NCBI RefSeq assembly: GCF_006704125.1
Contig: NZ_VIGH01000006.1
Coordinates: 291,789-355,788, forward strand
From: Rhodococcus spelaei
GTDB lineage: Bacteria; Actinomycetota; Actinomycetes; Mycobacteriales; Mycobacteriaceae
DNA: 64,000 bases
Direction of reading: 5' to 3'
Position 1 is the first letter of the stretch; each line of letters begins with the position of its first letter. A program made the translations under genes and the position numbers. This document shows positions 1 through 9,200 of this stretch, piece after piece. The notes beneath the pieces are model-generated. The model was not told the origin of the DNA and ran no database searches. It worked only from the letters and a program-made list of their open reading frames with translations.

Positions 1-118
1 TGCGGCACCGGAGAACAAGTCGGGACGGATCAACCTGCTCAACTGGGACGGCAAGAGCACCGAGGGGCTGGTCCCGACCGGAGTGGGCGCCCTCGCCCCG
101 AGCCGGGACGACGACTGA
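1..118 (+). CDS. narH: Nitrate reductase beta subunit NarH, 3' end only
   Basis: Only the last 38 codons are present, ending in a TGA that overlaps the ATG of the next gene. The tail contains GRINLLNWDGK, which resembles the C-terminal end of actinobacterial NarH, the four-cluster iron-sulfur subunit that carries electrons from NarI to the molybdenum subunit NarG. The identification rests mostly on position: narJ and narI follow directly in the usual narGHJI order. narG would lie outside the window. The 4-nt ATGA overlap indicates translational coupling to narJ. Confidence 0.75.
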   Translation, partial: AAPENKSGRINLLNWDGKSTEGLVPTGVGALAPSRDDD

Positions 119-831
119 TGGGCGCGCTCGGTTTGCGTCGCCGGGTTGCGGGCAGATTCCGGCCCACCGCCGACACACTGACCGAACGGGACCAGCAGCT
201 GGTGTGGCGGATCGCCGCACTGCTGCTGGACTACCCGACCGAACAGACCCTCGGCATGCTCGGCGACCTCCGGGAAGTGGCGGCGACGGTGCCGGGACCG
301 GCCGGCGAACACCTGGTCGAGTGCCTGGACTTCATGGGGGCCACGCCCCGGATCGAGTTGTCCGCGCTGTACGTCGAGACCTTCGACCTGCGGCGGCGCA
401 GCAGCCTGCACCTGTCGTACTACGCGTACGGCGACACCCGGAACCGTGGAATGGCGTTGCTGCGCTTCAAGAACGCGTATCGCAACGCCGGAGTGACCCT
501 CGGCGACCACGAGTTGCCCGACTACCTGCCGGTGGTGCTCGAGTTCGCCGCGACCGCCGACGCCGCCCGCGGCTACCGGCTGCTGGTGACCCACCGCGCG
601 GTCGTCGAGGTACTGCGACTGTCCTTGCGCGACGGCGGTTCCCCGTTCGCCGGCGTGCTCGACGCGGTGTGCATGACACTGCCCGACCTCGACACCGACG
701 ACCGTCAGCAGGTGGCGAAGCTCGCCGCCGAGGGCCCGCCCGAGGAGGCGGTCGGACTCGACACCTACGCACTCGACCCTGCCCTGCACCCCTCCATCGA
801 TGAGTACCCCGAGATCGGAGCACGACGGTGA
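118..831 (+). CDS. narJ: Nitrate reductase molybdenum cofactor assembly chaperone NarJ
   Basis: A 237-residue cytoplasmic chaperone of the NarJ/TorD family. It is needed to load the molybdenum cofactor and iron-sulfur centre into NarG before the complex attaches to the membrane, and it is not part of the final enzyme. The family hallmark is visible around residues 80-125: YVETFDLRRRSSLHLSYYAY followed by GDTRNRG and an ALLRFKNAYRNAG segment. The acidic, proline-containing C-terminal tail is typical. The length matches the family. The start ATG overlaps the narH stop, and the gene's own stop overlaps the GTG start of narI, so narH-narJ-narI are read as one transcript. Confidence 0.95.
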   Translation: MGALGLRRRVAGRFRPTADTLTERDQQLVWRIAALLLDYPTEQTLGMLGDLREVAATVPGPAGEHLVECLDFMGATPRIELSALYVETFDLRRRSSLHLSYYAYGDTRNRGMALLRFKNAYRNAGVTLGDHELPDYLPVVLEFAATADAARGYRLLVTHRAVVEVLRLSLRDGGSPFAGVLDAVCMTLPDLDTDDRQQVAKLAAEGPPEEAVGLDTYALDPALHPSIDEYPEIGARR

Positions 832-1562
832 CCACGCTGCTGTGGCTGACCCTGCCGTACATCGCCCTGACGTCCTTCGTGGTGGGCCACATCTGGCGCT
901 ACCGCAAGGACCAGTTCGGCTGGACGACGCGATCCTCGCAGATGTACGAGAGCCGGCTGCTGCGCCTGGGCAGCCCGCTGTTCCACTTCGGCATCCTGGC
1001 CGTGCTCGCCGGGCACGTCGGCGGTGTGCTGATCCCGGCCGCCTGGACCGAGGCGATCGGACTGTCCGACCACTCGTATCACGTGATGGCGGTCGGTCTC
1101 GGCGTGCCCGCGGGGATCGCGACCGTGGTCGGACTGGGGATCCTGCTGTACCGGCGGATCACCGTCGTGAGCGTCCGGAAGGCCAGCAGCACCAGCGACA
1201 AGGTCATGTACGCGTTGTTCGTCGTCGTGATCGCCACCGGGATGTTCAACACCATGGGCGAGAACCTGATTCTCGGCACGTACGACTACCGGTCCACCGT
1301 CTCGCCGTGGTTCCGCAGCCTGTTCTCGTTGAGTCCGCAGCCGGATCTGATGGTCGGGGTGCCGTGGAGTTTCCAATTGCACGGTTTGACCGTTTTGGCA
1401 TTACTTGCCATATGGCCGTACACGCGTCTGGTGCACGTATTCAGTGCGCCGATCGGATATCTCGGTCGTCCGTACGTCGTGTACCGCAGCAAGGACCCCC
1501 GCCGACCTGGGGGAAACCGGTACGACCGGGCCTGGGAAACCGCGAACCGAAATAGGGCCTGA
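828..1562 (+). CDS. narI: Respiratory nitrate reductase gamma subunit NarI (cytochrome b)
   Basis: A 244-residue membrane subunit that oxidises menaquinol and passes electrons through two b-type hemes to NarH. About five hydrophobic spans are visible. Four histidines sit where heme ligands are expected: H53 and H63 (ten apart, in LFHFGILAVLAGH) and H185 and H203 (eighteen apart, in LHGLTVL...RLVHVF). This reproduces the spacing of the E. coli NarI ligands H56/H66 and H187/H205. The GTG start at 828 lies inside the narJ stop (GTGA overlap). This is the last gene of the nar operon. The 132 bases that follow hold no gene. Confidence 0.96.
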   Translation: MTTLLWLTLPYIALTSFVVGHIWRYRKDQFGWTTRSSQMYESRLLRLGSPLFHFGILAVLAGHVGGVLIPAAWTEAIGLSDHSYHVMAVGLGVPAGIATVVGLGILLYRRITVVSVRKASSTSDKVMYALFVVVIATGMFNTMGENLILGTYDYRSTVSPWFRSLFSLSPQPDLMVGVPWSFQLHGLTVLALLAIWPYTRLVHVFSAPIGYLGRPYVVYRSKDPRRPGGNRYDRAWETANRNRA

Positions 1563-1694
1563 ACATGAGGCAGAAAGCCACGCGTACGCGCGAGCGATCA
1601 ACTAGCGTCTGAATGGAATCGAGGGTCCATCGTTGAATTCGTGACCTGGCGCGACACCGCGCTCGGGAAATCGACCGAACGGATGAGGATTTTC

Positions 1695-2420
1695 ATGACG
1701 GAGATTCGCAGGCAACGTCGTATTCGCACGGTCAACTCGAAGCGCGCGGTCAATTCGAAGCGCGCGGTCGCGGTTGCGGGGGTCGCAGTGGTGGGTCTGG
1801 TGTTCGGCACCGGGACCGCCGCCGCGGGCGTGGACAACGCCAACAGCCTCGTCGACTTCAGCGGCGACCGGGTCGAGGTGTCCCAGGGCGACACCCAGAT
1901 CAACGCGGTGCCGCCGCTGGACAGCTCGCCGCTGAGCCGCGAGTTCTTCCACAACGGCTACGCCGAGGTGCAGATCACCGGACCCCACGCGGCGGATGCC
2001 AAGGCCACCAAGCTGACCTTCGGATACCAACTCGGCTATCCGATCGCGTTGACGGGCGCAACCATCCAGCTCAACACCCCGAGACTCGGCTTCGAACTCG
2101 AATCCACCAACGCCCTCACTCTCGGCCTGCAGCAGGGCACCAACCCCAACCTCGGCCTGGCCGTGGGCGGACGCGGCGAACTCCTCGGCGACATCATCCC
2201 CCAGCAGAACTTCACCTTCGACCTCCAGCCCGGCGGCATCACCGACGTCCCCCTCATCAAGGACAAGTCCTTCGACGGTCCGGGCGCGCGCCTCCGTCTC
2301 GCCGGGGTGCACGGCAGCGTGTCGGGAGCGATCGGCCAGGTGACGATCCGTCCGTACGCCCGAGCCGAGATGGATTCCGGCGACATCGTGATGACCTACG
2401 GTGCGCCCGTGCCGCTGTAG
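1695..2420 (+). CDS. MspA-family outer-membrane (mycomembrane) porin, copy 1
   Basis: A 241-residue secreted protein of the MspA porin family, which forms octameric water-filled channels through the mycolic-acid outer membrane for small hydrophilic solutes. A basic N-terminus and hydrophobic core (AVAVAGVAVVGLVFGTG) lead to a likely cleavage at TAAA|GVDN, so the mature protein starts like MspA. Family features include SREFFHNG, FGYQLGYP and the C-terminal RPYARAE...GDIVMTYGAP. I chose the ATG at 1695 because GAGGA lies 6 nt upstream and the paralogue starts the same way, although the frame is open from a GTG at 1641. An 18-nt in-frame duplication (VNSKRA twice) lengthens the signal region compared with copy 2. 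Its position after narI could suggest nitrate passage, but that is inference. Confidence 0.93.
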   Translation: MTEIRRQRRIRTVNSKRAVNSKRAVAVAGVAVVGLVFGTGTAAAGVDNANSLVDFSGDRVEVSQGDTQINAVPPLDSSPLSREFFHNGYAEVQITGPHAADAKATKLTFGYQLGYPIALTGATIQLNTPRLGFELESTNALTLGLQQGTNPNLGLAVGGRGELLGDIIPQQNFTFDLQPGGITDVPLIKDKSFDGPGARLRLAGVHGSVSGAIGQVTIRPYARAEMDSGDIVMTYGAPVPL

Positions 2421-2523
2421 ACCGCAGCCCGTCCGGACCGGAATCGCTCCCGCTGCATCGGTGAACGATTCCGGTCCGCCCGCGCCACATTGATGGGAAT
2501 CGACCGAACGGATCAGGACTTTC

Positions 2524-3231
2524 ATGACGGAGACTCGCAATCAGCGTCGAATTCGCAAGGTCAACTCCGGGCGCGCCCTGGCCGTCGCATGCGTCTCCGT
2601 GGTCGGGCTGGTGTTCGGCACCGGGACCGCCGCCGCGGGCGTGGACAACGCCAACAGCCTCGTCGACTTCAGCGGCGACCGGATCGAGGTGTCCCAGGGC
2701 GACACCCAGATCAACGCGGTGCCGCCGCTCGACAGCTCGCCGCTGAGCCGCGAGTTCTTCCACAACGGCTACGCCGAGGTGCAGATCACCGGACCCCACG
2801 CGGCGGACGCCAAGGCCACCAAGCTGACCTTCGGATACCAGCTCGGCTATCCGATCGCGTTGACCGGCGCAACCATCCAGCTCAACACCCCGAGCCTCGG
2901 CTTCGAACTCGAAACCACCAACGCCCTCACTCTCGGCCTGCAGCAGGGCACCAACCCCGACCTCGGCCTGGCCCTGGGCGGACGCGCCGAACTCCTCGGC
3001 GACATCATCCCTCAGCAGAACTTCACCCTCGACCTCCAGCCCGGCGGCATCACCGACGTCCCCCTGGTCAAAGACAAGGCCTTCGACGGGCCCGGGACCC
3101 GGATTCGGCTCGCCGGCGTGCACGGCAGTGTGTCGGGGGCGATCGGCCCGGTCACCATCCGTCCCTACGCCCGAGCCGAGACGGCTGCCGGCGACATCGT
3201 GATGACCTACGGGGCCCCGGTCCCGCTGTGA
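2524..3231 (+). CDS. MspA-family outer-membrane (mycomembrane) porin, copy 2
   Basis: A 235-residue MspA-like porin, a tandem duplicate of the gene just upstream. The mature parts are almost identical; differences are scattered (for example R/S, N/D and V/L changes) and concentrated near the signal peptide and the last 40 residues. The signal peptide ends at TAAA|GVDN. The leader before the ATG also matches that of copy 1 (GACCGAACGGAT then TTTCATGACGGAGA), so the duplication includes the ribosome-binding region. Only 103 bases separate the two genes, so co-transcription is likely. A strong stem-loop follows at 3251-3293. Confidence 0.93.
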   Translation: MTETRNQRRIRKVNSGRALAVACVSVVGLVFGTGTAAAGVDNANSLVDFSGDRIEVSQGDTQINAVPPLDSSPLSREFFHNGYAEVQITGPHAADAKATKLTFGYQLGYPIALTGATIQLNTPSLGFELETTNALTLGLQQGTNPDLGLALGGRAELLGDIIPQQNFTLDLQPGGITDVPLVKDKAFDGPGTRIRLAGVHGSVSGAIGPVTIRPYARAETAAGDIVMTYGAPVPL

Positions 3232-3250
3232 GGCACGACTGAACGACAAC

Positions 3251-3293
3251 GGACGAGAGCCGGGGACTCCACCACGGTCCCCGCCTCCCGTCC
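3251..3293 (+). terminator. Stem-loop terminator after the porin pair
   Basis: Arms 3251-3267 and 3277-3293 pair at 15 of 17 positions around a 9-nt loop, giving a very GC-rich hairpin 20 bases after the second porin stop. No U-tract follows, as is common in actinobacteria. It separates the porins from the Wadjet genes. Confidence 0.7.
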
Positions 3294-3381
3294 GTCGCAG
3301 GGGAGTCCCCGCCGCCACGGCCGACGCACCGAAGCATCCCGACTGTCACGGGCCGTCCCCGCGCTCCCCTACCCTGTCACG

Positions 3382-4908
3382 GTGAGCACATCCGACCCGG
3401 ACCACGCGACGTCCCGCGACGCGTTCGCGCGCGACGACCGGCTGCGGCTGTTCGCGTTCACCGCCGCGGAGAAGCGCGCCGACTACCTGTGGGTGCTGCG
3501 GGCCTTCGATCACGCGCGCGTCAACTACGTGGTGCTGCTGCACGCCGGCGACGTGGTCGACACGCTGCACAGGATCGCCTCGGACCAGTCCGCCACCGCA
3601 TTCACCGCGGCGGAGGTCACACCCCTGCTCGAGCAGCTGCACGTCTGGGGACTGCTCGAACGCAGCTACGACGGCACCCGGGCGGCCAGTCTCGCGGAGT
3701 ATCGGAACCGGCACTACGTCTACCAGTTCAGTCAGGTCGGCTACCAGGCGTTCCGGGCGGTGGAGGACGTGCTCGGCGCGCGACTCGACGAGGCGGCGCT
3801 CTCGCGGCTCGCGCTGCCGGACCTGCTGGCGGACCTGAGCGAGTTGGCGGCGGCCAACCGGGCGGCGGACGGCGACCTGATCTACCGCAAGCTCAGCCGG
3901 CTCGACTCGACGCTCTCGGACATGGCGGATCGGGCAGCGCAGTTCTACCTCACGCTCGGAGATCTGGTCCGCACCACGGAGATCACCCCCGAGTCGTTCC
4001 TGCTGCACAAGGATGCCCTGCTCACACACATGCGCGAATTCAGCTCCGACCTGGCGCGGTACGCACCGAAGCTGGCGGCGGCGATCGCGGTCGTCGAGGA
4101 GTCCGGCATCGACCGGCTCGTCGCGCGCGCCGCGGCCAGTGACGAGCGGGTGTTCCTTCCGTTCGAGGAACGCGAGGCGGACTGGGCGGCCCGCTGGGCC
4201 GGGCTCACGCAGTGGTTCGTGGCCAACTCCGCGGGTCCGGGCGAGTCCGGCCTGAGCGAGTCCGAACGGCTGCGCGAGGGGACGATGAGCGCGATCGCCG
4301 CGGTGCTCTCACTGTTGCGCCGGGTCACCGAGACCCGCCGGGGCGGGGTGAGCCGCGAGAGTCAGCTGCGGCACCTGGCGGGGTGGTTCGCCGCCACGCC
4401 GTCCGAGGACGCCGCGCACGCGCTTTTCGAGGCGGTCTTCGACCTGGGCCGGCCGCGCCACCTGTCGATGGTGCATCCGGACGCCGACGTCATCCCGGAC
4501 TCGCGATCCTGGTGGGAGGCACCGCCGGTGGAAATCTCGCGCACCCTCGCCGAGACCGGTCGCACCGCCTCGCCCGGACTGCCCGGCCGGGTGCAGCGCA
4601 ACGACGCGAGCGTTCGCCGGCTCCGCGACGCGCAGCTGTCCGCCCAGCGGGCCCGCGCGGAGGCGGCCCGCTCGCTGGCCTCCGGCGGCGTGTACGACCG
4701 GGAACTCGACGAGCAGGAGACCGAGGTGCTGCTCGGCCTGCTCAATGCCGCCCTGTCGGCGCGGGTCCCGGTCAGCGGCACCGTGAAGAGCTCCACCGGG
4801 TCCGACAGCGGGGTGCGGCTGACGTTGACCCCGGATGCCGAGTCGACGACGGTGCGGACCGCCCGCGGCAACCTGCACCTGGACCGCCTGCGGGTGAGTG
4901 TGCGATGA
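3382..4908 (+). CDS. jetA: Wadjet type III JetA (DUF2397/TIGR02677 family)
   Basis: A 508-residue protein of the DUF2397 (TIGR02677) family, the kleisin-like MukF/MksF-type subunit of the type III Wadjet complex. In characterised Wadjet systems JetA, JetB and JetC form an SMC-like loop-extruding machine that recognises small circular DNA. The N-terminal part (LFAFTAAEKRADYLWVLRAF) and the winged-helix-like stretch EVTPLLEQLHVWGLLER fit the family. The long helical middle has no membrane segment. The GTG at 3382 is the first plausible start, and the upstream region is intergenic. The stop overlaps the jetB ATG (ATGA), and gene order and spacing match type III Wadjet operons. Assignment is from sequence pattern and order. 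Confidence 0.88.
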   Translation: MSTSDPDHATSRDAFARDDRLRLFAFTAAEKRADYLWVLRAFDHARVNYVVLLHAGDVVDTLHRIASDQSATAFTAAEVTPLLEQLHVWGLLERSYDGTRAASLAEYRNRHYVYQFSQVGYQAFRAVEDVLGARLDEAALSRLALPDLLADLSELAAANRAADGDLIYRKLSRLDSTLSDMADRAAQFYLTLGDLVRTTEITPESFLLHKDALLTHMREFSSDLARYAPKLAAAIAVVEESGIDRLVARAAASDERVFLPFEEREADWAARWAGLTQWFVANSAGPGESGLSESERLREGTMSAIAAVLSLLRRVTETRRGGVSRESQLRHLAGWFAATPSEDAAHALFEAVFDLGRPRHLSMVHPDADVIPDSRSWWEAPPVEISRTLAETGRTASPGLPGRVQRNDASVRRLRDAQLSAQRARAEAARSLASGGVYDRELDEQETEVLLGLLNAALSARVPVSGTVKSSTGSDSGVRLTLTPDAESTTVRTARGNLHLDRLRVSVR

Positions 4909-6257
4909 GGGCCCGTGAGATCGCGCCGCTGTCGCTGGACTCCTACCGCCGCGCCGCCCGCATCATCTTGTCCAATCACCTTGTCACGCAGAGCTACCCG
5001 GATCGCAATGCCCTCGGCCTGCTGCGGAACTGGGCAACGGAGCTGCGCGACGACCTGCTCGAGTTGTTCGGCTACCGCCTCGAGGTCACCGAGACCACGG
5101 CCCGGCTGTTCACCTGCCACGACCGACTCGACGCGACCGCGCCGGCACGCACCGGCACCGACCGCGCCTTCGACCGGCACCGCTACGCGTACCTGGCGCT
5201 GGCGCTGGCCGCGCTCGGGCGCGCAGGCAACCAGATCACCCTCTCCGAGCTCGCCGACCACGTCGCCGCCGACGCTGCCCAGGTCGAGGGCGTCGACCTG
5301 GCCACCGACCGGGCCGCCGACCGCGACGCCTTCGTCGATGCGGTGGGCTGGCTCGCGGCGCGGGGTGCCATCGCGCTGGCCGACGGCGACGCGGTCGGGT
5401 GGGCGGCGAACCCCTCGGACGGCGAGGCGCTGTACGACATCGACCGGTCGGTGGTGACGGCACTGTTCCGCCCGCCACGGGCGCTGCAGCACCTGACCTC
5501 GATCCGCGGGCTGATGAGCGGCAGCGCCGACGAGGCACCCGCCCGGGAGGTCGCGCGCCGCGTCCGGCGTGCCCTCGTCGAGCGCCCCGTCGTCTACGCC
5601 GGCGAACTCGACGACGACGAGGCACTGCAGCTGGCGCTCCCCCGGACCGCGGCCGACGTCGAGTTCCTCACCGGCCTGGTCGCCGAGCGGCGGGCCGAGG
5701 GCATCGCGCTGATCGACCCGACCGGACGGCTGTCGGACCTGCGCTTCCCCAGCACCGGGACGATCGCCCAGGCAGCGCTGCTCCTGGCGGGTGAGATCGC
5801 CGACCGGGTGCTCGATCCCGACGCGCCGGAGCTCGTGCGGCTCCCACTGCCCGACCCGGACACCGTCGACCTGGTCGACCAACTCGACGGTGCGATTCCC
5901 GCTGCGGGCGTGTTCCGCGATCTCGCCGACGAGTCCACCGAACACGCTGCGCCGGTGCACGATTCGCCACACGAGGTGCCCACGTACCCGCTCGTCGAGG
6001 ACAGTTGGATCGTCGAGACGGTGCGTGACCTGGTGGCACGCTTCGGGCGGACCTTCGCCGCGCAGTGGCAGGCCGATCACGCCGGGCTGCGCGAGCAGGC
6101 GGTCGCGTTGCTCGACAAGCAGCGACTGGTGCGCTCGACGCCCGGTGGGGTGCTGGTGCTGCCCGCGCTGGCGCGGTACCGGGACGTCGTCGTCACCGTT
6201 CGCGATCGGGACGCCGAGCCGGAACTGTTCACCGAACCCGTCCCGAGCGATCACTAG
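4905..6257 (+). CDS. jetB: Wadjet type III JetB (DUF2398/TIGR02678 family)
   Basis: A 450-residue protein of the DUF2398 (TIGR02678) family, the MukE/MksE-like partner that binds the kleisin JetA. The N-terminal LSLDSYRRAARIILSNHLVT and the following LLRNWATELRDDLLELFGYR are typical of this family, and the C-terminal half is rich in winged-helix-like segments. The frame is open well upstream inside jetA, but the ATG at 4905 is chosen because it overlaps the jetA stop by four bases and gives the usual length. Only 20 bases separate its stop from jetC, so the three jet genes form one transcription unit. Confidence 0.87.
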   Translation: MRAREIAPLSLDSYRRAARIILSNHLVTQSYPDRNALGLLRNWATELRDDLLELFGYRLEVTETTARLFTCHDRLDATAPARTGTDRAFDRHRYAYLALALAALGRAGNQITLSELADHVAADAAQVEGVDLATDRAADRDAFVDAVGWLAARGAIALADGDAVGWAANPSDGEALYDIDRSVVTALFRPPRALQHLTSIRGLMSGSADEAPAREVARRVRRALVERPVVYAGELDDDEALQLALPRTAADVEFLTGLVAERRAEGIALIDPTGRLSDLRFPSTGTIAQAALLLAGEIADRVLDPDAPELVRLPLPDPDTVDLVDQLDGAIPAAGVFRDLADESTEHAAPVHDSPHEVPTYPLVEDSWIVETVRDLVARFGRTFAAQWQADHAGLREQAVALLDKQRLVRSTPGGVLVLPALARYRDVVVTVRDRDAEPELFTEPVPSDH

Positions 6258-6277
6258 AGAGTAGAGGCAGATTTCGC

Positions 6278-9200
6278 ATGGCTAGCGCGCGCTTTCGTCC
6301 CACCCGGGCCGGGATCATCAACCTCTGGGACTACCGCGACCAGGAGTTCTCCTTCGCCGACGGCCGGCTGGTGCTGCGCGGGCCCAACGGCTCGGGCAAG
6401 ACCAAGGCGCTCGAGGTGCTCTTCCCGTTCGTGCTCGACGGACGCATCGAGCCCCGTCGGCTCAACCCGTTCGCGGGCGAGGAGCGGACGATGAAGTCCA
6501 ACCTGCTCTACCGCGGCGACGACAGCGCCCACTCCTACGTCTGGATGGAGTTCGCCCGGGGCTCACAGGATGATCCGGAGGCCGTCACCGTCGGGATCGG
6601 GATGCGCGCGACCCGGCAGAACGACAAGGTCACCCGGTGGCACTTCGTCGCGGACGGCCGTCTCGGCGTTGACTTCTCACTGCTCGGCAACGGCGACCAG
6701 CCGCTGACCAAGCGCCAGCTCGCGGAGCAGATCGGCTCCGACGCCATCACCGACCGGCCGGTCGACTACCGCGCCGCGATCGACGCGCGACTGTTCGGCC
6801 TCGGCGCCGAGCGCTACGACCAACTGATCAACCTGATCCTCACGTTGCGCCGCCCCCAGCTGGCCAAGAACCTCGACCCCAAGGGACTGTCTCAGGCCCT
6901 GACCGACGGACTGCGCCCCCTCGACGAGCAACTGCTGCTCGAGGCGGCTCGCTCCTTCAGCGACATGGAGGAGGTCGGGCGCGCACTCGAAGGCCTCGCG
7001 GCCGCCGACCAGGCCGCTCAGAGCTTCGTCGGCGTGTACACGAAATACCTACGGCAGCAGGCCCGTACCGACGTCGAGCAGGTCTCGCGCCGGCTGGAGG
7101 CGGTCGCGGACGCGGTGTCGTCGCTCGCCGACGCCGCCGATCTGCAGGACCGGCGGCAGCAGGAGCGGGTCGCCGCGCAGGAGCGCAGCGAGTCCGCCGA
7201 GCGCGAGCTGGAACTGGCCAAGGCCGAGAAGGAGGCCCTCGAGCAGTCCAGCGCCTACAACGGCAAGCAGCAGCTCGACGATCTGGGCGCCGCGGTCGCC
7301 CAGCTCGAGCAGTCCACCCGGCAGCAGGCCGACAAGGCACGCAAGGCGCAGTCCAGCCTGTCCCAGCGCGCCGAGGAGGCGGCGCAGTCCGCCGCGAAGG
7401 TCACCCGGTCGGCGGAGGCGCAGGCCCGGTCGGAGGACGAACTGCAGTCCGCCGCAGAGGATGCCGGGATCGCCTGGACTCCCCTTCCCGCGACCGCGCG
7501 GGGCGACCAGATCACCGCCGCCGTGCGCGGGCACGCCGAGGAACGCGACGGCGACGTCCGCACTGTCCGGGCGGCGCTGACCCTGGTCGAGAAGGCGGCC
7601 ACGGAGCGCGTGCGTGCCGAACGGGCCGCCGACCGGGGGCGGGAACTGCTGGAGGCCGCGACTGCCGCGGTCAAGGAGGCGGAGGCGGACGCCGCCGTCG
7701 CCCGCACCGACTGCGCCACCACCGTCCGAACCTGGTGGACCAAGCACTCGTCGCTGTACTCGTCGATCGGGGTGCGCAGCGACCTGTTCGTCGCGCTGCA
7801 CGAGTCGGTCGCCGAGATCGGTGACGACGCCGCACCGGGTTTCGCGGCGATCCTGGCCGAGCACACCGAGCAGGGGGTCGAAGGCGTGCGGATGCGTCGC
7901 CGCGAGGCCGCCGGAGAGATCGACCGATCACACGCCGCGGTGGCGGAGTTCGCTGCCGACCGCGCCCGGATCCAGGCCGAACGCGACGACGCACCACCGG
8001 CTTTCGCGGCCCGCACCGGTTCCCGCGAGGACCTCGCCGGCGCTCCGCTGTGGCGCCTGGTGCGGTTCGCCGACGACGTCTCGGCCACGGACGCGGCGGG
8101 GATCGAGTCCGCACTGCAGGCCGCGAACCTCCTCGACGGCTGGGTGTACGGCGGATCCGACGCGGCCCCGGAGGCCGAGTCCGAGCAGTACCTGATCGCG
8201 CTGCCCGTCGACCGCCGACCGTCCGGCCCGACCCTCGCCGACGTCCTGCTCGTCGAACCGGACGCGGGCGTACCCGAGGACCGCGTCACCGCCTTGCTGG
8301 AATCGATTGCCCTGCGGCGGGATTCGGGTTCGGACACGGCCGAGGTCGAGATCGACGTGGACGGCCGATTCGGGCAGGGCGTCCAGCGCGGCCGGCATCT
8401 CAAGGCCGAGGCCGAGTACATCGGGACCACCGCCCGTGCCCGCCGAAGGCAGCAGCGTCTCGCCGAACTCGACGCCGCGATCGAGCAGTCGCAGGCACAG
8501 GCCGAGGCCGCCGCGACCGCGCAGCAGACGGCCGGCGACACGCTCGCCGCCCTGACCGCGGCCGCGAAGGCGCTGCCCCGGACCACTGCGGTGCTCACGG
8601 CGTTGCGGGCGGTCGCCGAGTCTGCGGGCGCACTGCGCTCGCGCTCCGAGTCGGCCGCCGCGACCCAGCGCGAACTCGACCAGGCCATCGCGGACCTGAG
8701 CGCGAAGGAGAAGAAGCTGCGGACCACCGCCGTCGCGCACCACACTCCGCAACAGGCGCGCGAACTCGACTCACTGGCCGCCGCCATCGCGCACTTCGAG
8801 AAGCAGGGCGACCTGGTGCTGCGGAGCCGCCGCGACCGGGAGAAGGAGATCGAGCACCAGCGCGAGGCCGACGACCGGCACGCCGAGGCCCGCGACGTGG
8901 CCGAGGAGTTCGCGGAGGAGGTCGCGATCGCCCAGGAGCGGCTCGCCCAGCAGGTGCAGCGTCTGGCGACCCTGCGCGAGTCCCTCGGGGCGGGCGCCGA
9001 GCAGATCGAGGCGGACCTGGACCGGGTGCGGGCGAAGATCGAGGCCGCCGCCGCGGAGCAGCGGTCGGCCCGCAAGGCGCACGAGGCGGCGGTCGAGCAG
9101 ATCGGCAAGGCCGAGGGCGCCTGCAACACCGCGGTCGAGGGACTGCGCAGCGCGTTGACCGAGACCCGTTCCGACGCGGACCGGCTGGCGCCGTACGCCC

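Noticed and set aside
4362..6254. Long minus-strand open frame (630 codons) opposite jetA/jetB
   Set aside because: It is an antisense artefact of GC-rich third codon positions; it crosses two well-supported genes and has no recognisable domain.
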